This document shows positions 7,971 to 19,900 of a DNA stretch of 64,000 bases, one piece after another. The DNA is from CAYNEI01 sp964396185. Its GTDB lineage: Archaea; Thermoplasmatota; SW-10-69-26. The translations under genes were made by a program, and so were the position numbers. Each line of letters starts with the position of its first letter. The first letter of the stretch is position 1. The stretch covers positions 1-64,000 of the forward strand of contig CAYNEI010000007.1 in assembly GCA_964396185.1 (NCBI GenBank), in the 5' to 3' direction. The notes under the pieces are model-generated. The model saw only the letters and a program-made list of their open reading frames with translations. It was not told the origin of the DNA and searched no databases.

Positions 7971-10900
7971 GTGTATTCTCCGAACAGCCGATCGAAGATC
8001 CCGCTCGCGCTTGCCTTGTTGACCGCTGTCGTGCTCTCCTCGTTCCCGCCCACCGCCGTGGCCACCCACCTCATCAACGACCACGACTGCACGGTCACCA
8101 CCGGCGAGAGCATCCAGACCGCCATCGACCAGGCCGAAGCGTACACGACGATCCTCGTGTGCGGTGGCACCCACCACGAGCGCCTCACCATCGCCACCGA
8201 CGGCCTCCACCTCATCGGCCAAGACCAACCCGTGCTCGACGGCAGCCTCTTGGGTCCAGGCCACGGGATCAGGATCCTCAACGGCACCAGCGACGTCGTC
8301 ATCGACGGGTTCGAGATCCGCTCCTACGACGAAGCACTGGACGACAACGATGCCAGCAGCGGCATCGCCACCACGGGCCTCACGGTCAACATCACCATCG
8401 CCAACAACACCCTCCACGACAACGCCCACGCGGGCCTCCTGCTCGTCGACGGACCCGCGCTCGCCTGGACGATCCGGGACAACACCTTCGACGACCACGG
8501 CTTCGCTCATCTGTTCACCCACGCCGACGGCCAGCTCGACATCCACCACAACACCCTCCAAGACGCCCCCCACGGCATCGTGCTCTCCAACAGCGTCACC
8601 GCCACCCTCCACAACAACACCATCGACGGCACCGGCACCGGTGCCATCGTGGCCACACCCGGACTCGACACCGGACACCGCACCAAGAACCTGGAACTGC
8701 GCGACAACACCATCACCGGCGATTGGACGCATGGCATCTGGGCGCCTGCCCTCGAACAGAGCACCCTCGTGGCCAACCACGTCAACACCACCGGCACCCA
8801 ACTCACCCTGGCCGGTAACCCAGCCGAGCTCATCCTCTACGACAACACCGCCACCCCCAGCGTGGAGCTCCCGGCCGACGATCCGGTCATCGAGCTCTTC
8901 GCCAACGGACCCAGCACCGCGCAGATCGACCCCGACGTGCCTGATGCGCTCATCGATCTCTTCTCCACGGCGCTCACGGCCAGCATGGACCCCTTGAGCG
9001 AGCCTGGCAACCAAGACGACGCTGATGCCCTCGCCTCGTGCGCTGGCCAGGACGATGCCTGTCTGCGCGATGCCTTCTTCGATCCTGCTGAGACCACGCC
9101 CCCGCACAACTGGACCCTGCCTCTCACCAACGACACGCTGCTCACCAACGCGCGCATCGAGTTCATCGACGCCGGCACCCGCGGTGTCGGCGAGCCCCTC
9201 GCGAACCGACACGACCGCACGGATCTCAACCAGAACCACACGACCCTGGTGCTCTGCCGCCTCTACATCGACGATGTCGCCAACCCCTGCCAGGCCGCCC
9301 CCCGCATCTTCGACTACGGCCTCTCGCTCACCTGGAACGAGGCCCCCACCGAGCAACACGCCAGTGTCTGGCGTCTGTTCGAACCCACCACCGGCATCCA
9401 CGCCAGCTTCCAACGCATCCACGGCCCCGACGCCACGCTCTTCAAGCAGACCACCGAGGTCCACCACGACGCCAGCCCACCCAGCCCCACCACGCAACCC
9501 ACCACCCCCACGCCGACCCCGGATCCACAGCGCGTCCACAAAGCCGGTCAAGCCGTGCTCACCTGCGCCATCGCTCCCACCAGCACCGCTCATGACCTCA
9601 CGAGCCTGAACGCCACGGAGCTCGTCGACCCGGAGGCGAACCCTGGGTCCGGGGACGACGGCTCGGCCGTGGAGTTGGCCTCCTGCGGCGTGCCCACCCT
9701 GCTCACCGAGGACCTTGATCCCGGCCTGCTCTGGTGCACCGGCGAGCGCCAACCCCACGACGACACGATCCACCAAGGCCTCGTCGATGAGACCATCCAA
9801 CTCTGGCCCTGGTCGACGACCTGTGCATCCCACACAGACCCGAAGACCATCGCCTGGACCGACCTGTTCAACGGCAACGATCTCACCCAGCTCGCCGCCG
9901 CCCACCTCGATTTCGACCAAGCCAGCGACCCTGTCAACCGGACCGACGCCCGACAGGCCGCCGAGCGCACCTTCGAGGGCGCCATCGCCCGGCATCTCGC
10001 CCTCGAACTCGCCGAGCAAGGCATGCCCAGAACTGTCAATCAGACCGCCCTTGGCGGGCTCGCACCCAGCCCGGTCAACACCACGCTCCCCGCGCCCGTG
10101 ACCCAAGCCAGCGCCATCTGGACCGGCCAAACCGTCTACACCTTCGGCGGTCAGACCCCGACGGGTTACTCCCAAACCATCACCGCCTACGAACCCGAAA
10201 CCCAAACCACGCGCACCCTGGACACCCAACTTCCCCTCCCCACGTGCTGCACCGCCGCCGTGTGGACCGGCGAACATGCCTACCTCTTCGGCGGCCAGGC
10301 CGAGTTCGACCTTGCCAACGCCACGAACACCACCACCGACCCTCTCCACGCGGACCTGACGACCATCCACCAGTTCGACCCGGCCACCGAACAACTCACC
10401 CCAACCCCCGCTACGCTACCAACGACAGCCACAGCAGATCTCGCCACCGCATGGGACCCTCGTTCGCTCCCGTTGCTGGGGTGCCCGGAAGGCTGCGCCT
10501 ACATCTTCGGTGCTGGCGACGAGGTCTACCGCTTCGACCCCACAACGCAGACCGTCCAACCCACCGACACCACGCTGGCCAACGCTACAGGTGCAAGCGC
10601 GGTGTGGACCGGGGACGTGATCCTGCTTTTCGGCGGGCCAGGCCAGAGCCAGGTGCGCTCCTACGACCCCATCTCGGATCAGGTCGCGATTCTGGACACG
10701 AGCCTCCACGTCCCCGGGCTCACCGAGGCCGCCTCCGTGTTCGATGGCGAGAGTGTCTACCTGCTCGGTGGTCACGCCCCGAGCACGGGGTTCCTGGACA
10801 CCGTCGCGCGCTACGATGCCACGAACGCGACGCTCACCGTGCTCCCCGAGACCCTGCCCACACCCCGAGCCGGTATCGCCAGCGCATGGGCTGACGGGAC

Positions 10901-13900
10901 CGCTTACCTGCTTGGCGGCGCCTATCCCATCTCGGACGAGGTCCTCTCGTACGACCCCGACACGAACCGTGAGCGTCTCATAAACGAGACCGTCACCAGT
11001 GCCCAGAGCTTCGATGTCATCGACGTCGTTAGCCAACCAGAGACCCAGGCCAACGTCGAACTCGTTGAGATCCAGGTTAGCGACGCCGAGAAGGGCTGGC
11101 ACCCCCTGGAACAGGACCCGATCGTCGCCTTCACCCCCGTCAACGTCACGGTCCGTGTCAACTACATGGCACTCAACGGCGACATCATCGACGAGTTCCT
11201 GCACGTCCACCTGCTCGACCAAGACGCTGAACCGAGCAAGCCCCTGCTGGTCGACTACGCTGGCAACACATACGGTACAGCCAGCGCCAGTGATGCGGAC
11301 AACATCGACCCGACAGGGGGCTATCTAACCCCGACACCGAAGAACGCCGCCACCATCCCGAACGTGCAGGTCCGCGACCCCGCGACGGGTGAAACCCTCG
11401 ACGAGGGCCTGTTCACCGCCGGGTTCCAGGCCGATCCCGGAACTACCAGCCTCGGGGTTTGCGCTGAAGAGCTCTGGACCGCGCTCCCCACCGGTGCGAC
11501 GAGCAACCTCGACCCCGATCTCCGCCTCGCCATCGACCCAGCACCCCTCTGCGAGCTCTTCACCAACCTCACCGCGCTCGAACTCAAGCTCCAAGTACCG
11601 CTTGCACTGACCCTCGAGCTACGCGACGGTGACGCCCTCGACGCCGAACTCGCCGTCGTCCACCAGGCCCTTGAGAACATCCTCGCCTCTAACAAGCCCG
11701 GCCAGCCCGCCACGCTGGACGACGCCCTCAACCTCCCACACACAGATCTCTGGAACCAGAGCGCTGAGCCCGTCGCAGCCCGCGTCATCGTCACGGTCCC
11801 CCAGAACATGAGCGCGCTCGCGAAAGCCCACGTGCTGGCCCTGCTGCTTGACGAGTTGAGCCCGCTCATCCCGCTCTTCGCCGTGGAGATCGACGACCTC
11901 CCACTACCCCCCCGACTGGCCGGCGAGATCGGTGATGCCGTCGAGGACGAGGGCACGATCATCCTGGCCCCTGCCGGGCGCCTCCCGGTGGATGTCCGGT
12001 CGTGGCCGCCTGAGGACAAACTCCTCACCATCAGCGGGTTGGCCGGCCACCCGCAGGTGCTCACAATCGGCGCGGCCACCCTGGAGGAGGGCGTTGCCCC
12101 CTGGAGCCGCCGGGGCCCCACGGCCAACCTCATCCCGAAACCGAGCCTCGTAGCCCCAAGCCCCGAGGGCACGACCAACGGTGCCGTCACCAACGTGCTA
12201 CCCTTCGTTGAGAGCCTCATGATCCGCGGCCTCCAGGACGTCAACCTCGTCCACGCGGTGTTGGCAGGCTACGCGGTCCCGATCCCCAACGAGGCCGCCA
12301 CGCCGGCAACGTACTACGACCAGGGCGCCGGCTTGGTCGATCTGGCCAGCTACCTCGAACTGCCCAGCACACAGGAGCTCATCGAGCTTACGGCCAACCG
12401 GACCAACCGTTCCACCCAAGAAGCAACCGAGGCGCTTGCCACCACGCTCAACACCACCACGACGACCGTGCAAAACGCTCAGCCAGGCGAGCTCCTTGGC
12501 CTCACCGCGCCAGCCACGAGCCTGATCAAGACCGCCACGGGCGAACAGCTGATCAACCTCACCATCAACACGCCCTCGCTGCCTGCCAGCCTCGTCGCAG
12601 ACTTCGGCGTGGTCAACTACGCTCGACCCGGCCTCGCGGACGTCAAGGTCGTCGACCTCGATCCGATGATCAAGAAGACCACCGATGCGCTGACCGCCAT
12701 GCTCGAGGACGCTGGCTACACGGGAACCGAACTCGACGGCGTCGTCTCGAACATCACCAACCTGCTCAACGTCACAACGCAAGTCGGACAAGAGATCACG
12801 ATCAACATCACCCACTACAGGCTCACCGACCTCTTCGCTGCAGACTACCTCTACACGGTCCAACAACGCCTGGTCGAACAAGCCCTCGAGGACACGCCAG
12901 AGGTCGCCGGCATCAACCCCCAGGCCGTCAGTGACCTGATCGACCGGCTCAAGCCCTGGCACCTGGAAGCCTACAACTTCACACCGGAACACCACGGCAA
13001 CGCGACCATGACCGCGACCCTGGACCGCAACTGCCGGCCCACCGCATCTGATGCTTTCATCCACCTGGCCGACACCGCGCTCTTCCTGATCTCAAGCGAG
13101 GTGAGCCGGCTCGCTCGAACGTCCAAGAACGTGGGCGCGATCGCCATCGCCACCCAACTTCCTTCGAACAGCAACGAGTTCATCTCAGAGCGCAACCAGC
13201 GCTTCGTCCACAGCCAAGGCCAGCAACTCGTTTGCCTTGAGGACATCCGAACCCTGTTGAACTTCCTGCGGGAACGCGGCCAAGAGACCAAAGCCCTCCA
13301 GCAGCTCCCGCATGGCATGTGGAACCAGACCGAAGCCATCGAGGGCACCTGGGACCAGACCCCGCTGGGCCAACAGCTTGCCAACACGAGCACGCTGCTC
13401 GACCAACCCAAGCACGCGCTCAGCGACAACGCCACCATCGTGATCGACGTCACGCTGGATGCCCTTGACCGGAGCATCGGCTTGCTTGAGAGCAAGATCA
13501 ACCTGACCCGGATCCCCAAGGTCTCCGCTGGCGAACCCAGCCCACCGGAGCTCTTCGAGGTCCCCACCCTGGCCGAGCGCACCGCCGCGGCCCCCTTGGG
13601 CCCCTACACGGGCATCGCACACATCACGAACCACAACCTCAGCGTCTACAACCCGTTCACAGGCGAACCCGTGCTCACGCGCGATTTAACCATCCCCATC
13701 CCGAGCTTCCTGTTCAACAACCCCACGCTCCAGTGGAACGAGATCTACCGGGACACGAGCCCTGTACCCAACACCCAGGTCCTGCTTCACAAGCCCGCAG
13801 AACAGGTCTTCGGCAAGCTCTCCATGGACCTGAGCGTCACCGCCAGCAACGACGTGGAGGTCAGCCTGGCCGCCAACGTCACGGACCTGTACGAGAACCA

Positions 13901-16900
13901 AACGAGCCGGGCAACCGAGCTCATCAGCACCGTCGATGAGATCCTCTCCAATGACACCCTGAGAGAGACCCTGGGCGAGTTCGAGCAAGTTTACCTCGAC
14001 GAGTTGCTCGCGTACAACGAGACCCTGGTGGAATGGCGCGATGCCAGCATCTGCGTCATCGATCGCGGTGTCTGCACCGATCTAGTCGCCGCGCGCCAAG
14101 CCTACTGGTTCGGCATCCTGCCCAGCATCGTGGTTGACCTCTACAGCCACCTCGTGTTCCAAGACGGTGTCACGAACGAAACCGGCGTCACCGAGTTCTA
14201 CAACCTCTTCCCAGGCGGTTACGAGAACTTCATCCCCTACCGCTACCCGAGCCTGGGCAACCTGAGCGAGGACCCCCCGATCGTCCCCGGAGGCCAGGGC
14301 GCGCTTGCAGGAGCGCTCAACGACCCCAACCTGTTGCTCCATCGGCAAGTCAACGACCGGATCAACACGTTCCAACCCCATCCGACCGAGACCAACGAGC
14401 CCCCGTTCGCACAAGAGCCCCCAACCGTGCCAGCAGGGTTCGACTTCAACGACACGTGGTTCGACTGGTTCCCCGTCCAGGAGGTCCACGGTGACCGAAG
14501 CGGGCCGTTCCACCAGTTCGAGATCGCCCTCAACGGGTTCGATCTGATGGTCATCTCCTGCATCGATCTGCGCCTGTTCGTCCACAGCACCAAGGCCCCC
14601 CTTGCCGCGCCCGGCTGCGAGGCCCCACCCCGGTCGCTGCCCGACACCCTCAACCGGCTACGAGCCACCGCCGTGCTCGACTGCATCCTCGAGGGCAACC
14701 CGGAGGAGTGGGTGACCCGGCTCACCAGCGTCGACCAAGCCGCGTGTGCCAGCATCGCTGAAGCCCTCGACGAGGACCAAACCCAGTGCGTCTCCAGCGA
14801 GTGCGCCGAGGCCCAAGCCCGCGAAGAACTCATCCAGCTCCTCACCAACCTGGGCACGCTCCTGGACGACCTCTCCACCGTCGAGGAAGAGCTCCTGATC
14901 CCGTGGGTGCGAAGCCCTGCCCGCGTGCTCGAACACGACCCCGACACCTACGGCTACACGCCCTACGAAGTCCGCAACGCCTCCAAACCCCTCAACGAGA
15001 ACAACACCAACCAGGAGATCTGGGACGCCGTCAACGAAACCCTCGACGCGATCAACGTCATCCTCGACGACAACGTCCATATCGAGGAACCCGACAACGT
15101 GTCCAATTGGACCCACACCATCGCCCAAGGCATCCTGGGCCACACCACCGACAAGATCGCAGGCACGGACTGGACGCACATCAGCACCAAGCACGCCGCG
15201 CCGGTTCAGGATGCTGCGAATGTCTCGCAGGCGATTCGGGAAGCGGCGTTGCTGATTGTGAACGACACGGATCAAACCCTCTTGGAAAAGTTCCGAGATC
15301 AAGTCAACAAAACGATCGATGACGATGGCGTCTCTGCGTTCAACACTGGCCTGAACAAGTCCAGCATCGACCGGGCTGCTTCTCTGGGTGCCGGTTGGTC
15401 GGCCAACGGGACCACGACCGTCGAGGGGCTGCGTATGGATGAGCAGGTTCAGCACGGCGAGATCTCAGCGTCTGATGCGTGCGATCAGGCCGAGAGCGCC
15501 AGCGCGATCCCGGAGGCCTACCTCGCATGCGAGACGATCGTCGGAAAGACCGGGCCCAGCAGCCTGGGCGTGGCCGGCGTGGACAAGGTGAGCCTGGCCA
15601 ACCAGCTTCTCGAGCACGCGCTGCCGCACAAGCAAGCCATCGACGACATCGAGGCCAACGCGGCCCTCCTTGAGGACATCCTTGAGCGTGCGGTCACGCT
15701 GTCCGCCGCTGACCCGGACACGAAGGTCCGTCGCACCGAGCAGGGCATCTCGTTCGAAACTAGCACGCCGGATCCGAACGATCTCAACGTGAGCAACCTC
15801 GCGCCGGCCATCGGGGTCATGCACTACTCCACGCCTGTGCCGATCAACGAGTACGTGCAGTACCGACTCGACGGCGAGTTCCTGCTGGAGAACAGTGCAG
15901 CGCTCGTGATCACCACCGGCAACCCGGTGCTCACGGAGGCCATCGTGCAGGCCCTAGAGATCCTTGAGGAGACCCTCGTGGACGATGGGACCCTGGACCC
16001 GGACGCTCCGGGTCAGGCGGTGGACAACACGCTGCGCATGGTGGACATCCTCAACAACGAGGTGAAGGCGGCGCTCACCGCGGTCAGCCAGGCCTCAGAG
16101 CCCGACCCCCTCTTACGCATTGATTTGCTCGGCTTCCCCATCAAGACCGAACAGAGAACGAACTTGCCTCGACTCCCGGTCGCCACACCACTGGACGACA
16201 GTCCCGCCTGCGTCTCCGAGCCTGGGGGCAAGGCAGGCAAAGAGGCGGAAGAAGAGGAGAAAAACAAGGGCAACGCACTCCAGCGCATCTGCGCCCAGGG
16301 CCTGACGCTCGTGCGCCCGGATGGGTACTACAACTACACGCACACCTACGAGTTCATGACCAAGGAACGCGGCCCGGAGAGGCTGGGCATCGAGCGCCTG
16401 GACACCCTCATCCTCTACTTCCCAAGCCTGAGCCGGACCGAGACGCCCGCTCTCCCGCAGCGCGTGGCCATGAACAACCTCAGCCTCCAGGTGAAGACGT
16501 ACATCGGGCTCGGGAGCCAGCCCGCCGAGCTGGATACGTTCTTCGGGATCAACGTCCCCCTGGGCTTCCGCAACAACGTCGAGGACTTCAACCTCCTCTA
16601 CGCGATCCCCGACGAACCGCTCACTTCCACGCCCGAGGGCGGTGTAGCCATGTCCTACACGGTGGACGGCAACACGGTGAGCCCAACGGTCGAGGATCTT
16701 GTGGCTCCCATCCATGACCCCCACGATTGGATCAGCGACTGTCCAGATAGCGCAGCACCCGGCTTCCAGACCGACCACTTCTGGAGCCACCCCCGCGCCA
16801 TGCCGTCTCTCCGACCTGTTGGAGAGTGGAGGGGCCTCTACTGGTCAACCGAGCAAGAGTGCCTGAGGAACACCGTGCACGCCCTTCGCCCGCAGCACAT

Positions 16901-19900
16901 CCGGGATGGCAGCGTGAAGCACGCCTGGATGGGGATGCCAGGTAAGGAGGTGCGTGATGCGTTCCAGTACCAGTTCAACGTGGGACCCCCCACGGAGGCG
17001 TTCACCGAGCGCCGAGGTGAGGGGATGAAGGGCGCGTTGTTGAACCCGCTCAACGACCCGCTCTCCCTGATCGGGGCCGGCCTACGCGCCACAGGCCCCG
17101 TCGGACCCGTCGGTCAATCTGAGGAGCTGGCCGAGCTCGTCGCGGCCGAGCTGGAGCCTTGGGACGGCCAGGCCGGCGACCAGCTACGCTCGCTAACCAG
17201 CCCCGTGATCGACCTCTCGAACGCGCTGCCGTTCCTCAATCCCAGCTTCCTGGAGAAGAACCAGTCGAGAGGACGAGGCCACGAGGGGAGCGAGTCCCAA
17301 CTTGGCCACAACTACGTCGTCATCGACCAGGATGACCTCCGGGGCTTGATGGCCGACCCCAACGGCACGCGCACGCGCATCACGCTCATCGACGAAAGCG
17401 ATCCGAGTGCTGAGGCCGACACCATCACGCCTGAGAGTGACCACTTCCACGCCCAACGCATCGAGCCCCGCACGGACACCGACTACCAGGGCGTGGTGCT
17501 CGCGCACGCCTTCCTGCTCACCACCAAGCAAGGCAACGACACCCACGACAACCCACGCAGCGACCGGGCCACCATCTTCACGAACCGCACCCTCGAGCTC
17601 CTGGCAGGCCAGGGCCACACCGGCACGGGCTATGCCATGCGTCTTGTCGGCAACGATGCCGAGACAATCCAGGACACAGACAACCAAAGCGCGGTCCAGG
17701 ACCCGCAACTCAACGCCAACGCGAAGATCCGCCTCGAAGTCTACAGCCTGGGCGGCAACCACACGGCTGGCAGCCACTGCCCGGCCATGCCGCTGTTCGA
17801 CTACGTGCGAGGCTACTTCCGCTGCACCGGCTGGGACGGCATGACCATCGTGCACGAGGAAGAACTGAGCGCTGGTACGAGCGAGTGCTACGACACCGCG
17901 CTCGACCTGCTCGCCCAGGCCCACCGGTTCGCGCTGAACACCACCGTCGAGGCCGGAACCAGGCCATGGTTCCAACCCGATTCCACCCAAGCCTGGGCGC
18001 TCTCGCAGCTCGGCGCCGTCCAGCAAGCAACCACCCCGACACCCCCCGAGCAGTACGATCGAATCCTCGGCCACGGGGAGAACACCAAGGAGCTCGCCCG
18101 CGATGCCACCGGCCTGCTCAAGTGCGTGGAGGTTGAACGCGACGGCGACTGGCCCTTCCAAGGCGTACCCCTCCCGAGCGTGCTCGCGGGGCTGCTTGCC
18201 GGCATCGACGACCTCCTCAACGGAACCTCACCGGTCAACGCCTCCGAGGCCTTCGTCAACGTCACCGCCACGCTGCAACCCAGTTTGGCTGAGAACGGTG
18301 AACCACCTCGACGCATCGATGTCGCCCTCGGGATCGACGCAGGCGTGCGCGAGGCCGGGGCCATCGCGATCACGGGCGAGTACGATATCGACTACGCCGT
18401 CGACGAATGGAACACGGAGCTCGATCACGCCTGGCTCAACATCACCACCAACCCGCCCGGCGAGCCTGCGACCACGGCGACCGTGGTCGAACTCGATGGG
18501 CTCGACGAGCAGAGTTACGAAGCCTCGCACCCGCTGGATCTCGAGCATGGAACCACATACACGATCTCCTTGGAGGCTCGGGACGTCTTCGGGTTCAACG
18601 TAAGCGACGAGGTGACGTTCATGAGCGATGTGCAGAGACCGGACCTGTTACTCGGCCAGCCAGCCGAGATCCACTCGAACTTCCTGTCGATGGCGCCAAC
18701 ATGGAAGGTTGAGGACTTGGACAGCGGCTTGCGCAAGGTCGTCGTCCGCGAGGGTCTCAACGGTGAGAACCTCATCACCGAGGTGACCCCTCCCCGGGAG
18801 GACGCTAACGATCCCCTCACGGTCTCACCGACGATCGACCTCTCCGGCTGGGCGACGGGCGACACCGTGTACCTTCAGTTCAAGGCCAACGACTATGCCG
18901 GGAACCAGAAGCGAACCAACCATAAGTTGTACATCGACCGCGAACCGCCCAAGTTGACAGCGGCCTTCGATGCTGGAGCGCTGATCAGCGACACGAGCGT
19001 GACCTTCGACTGGTCGGCAAGCGATCAAGACCATCTGAAGAGCGAGCTCGACGAGCTTCGCGTATGGGTTGAGGCCCGAGGTACGGGTGAGGAGGAGGTC
19101 CTCATCGATGCCAAGAACGTAGGGGTTGACTGGGTCGGACAAGACGACCGGTCCATGGCGACGGAACCGGACACGGTCTACGATCTCAAAATCCGGGCTA
19201 CAGACCTCGCAGGCAATGAGATCACGAGCACCCTGGACACCGTCGAGGTGCAGATCCCACCCCTACTCGATCTCATCCTCCCACGCTACAAGCGGCAGAT
19301 CTTCGCCGACGACGCCGGGGACCTGGGTATCCGGCTCAAGGCCACCACCGAGATGGAGGACTATCCAGGCATGACCGTGGACAAAGCCACCATCGATGTG
19401 AATCAAGGAAGCTCGGACGAGCATACCGCCACGTTCACCGACGTGCTCGGAACGTTCAAGACCACCTGGAAACCCCCCAACCCGCCCGAGAGCTACTTCG
19501 TCGAGATCAGCGCCGAGAAAGGGGATGCCTCAGCGCACTCGAACCAGATGAAGGTGAAGCATAAGAAAGACAGCGGGGCGGGCAACTGGCTCGACGAGGC
19601 TGTGGCCTACGGCGTGATCGACTCCAGCAGCGGCGTGGGCGGGAAAGGCGACGTGTTCGCCTACCTACACGACTGTGGCCAAACGTCGTTCTCCCTGCGG
19701 TTGGATGGTTTCGGCGACGGCGTAGATGTGTACGTCAGCGAGGGCAGTACCCCCAGTCCGAGCAGCCATGATTTCGGCGCGACAGGTTCGGATCCAGTCA
19801 AGACCTTGACTGTGCCTGCCACGTCTGGTAGCACGTACAAGATCCGGCCGTGGTGGGATGACCCCACGCGCGCGACCTACGAGCTTGTGATGACGAACTC

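Noticed and set aside
7911..10394. Long open frame of 827 codons antisense to the giant protein gene
   Set aside because: Mirrors the high GC3 of the plus-strand gene; no promoter, no plausible protein (Gly/Val/Glu-rich with no motifs), and the opposite strand encodes clear domains.
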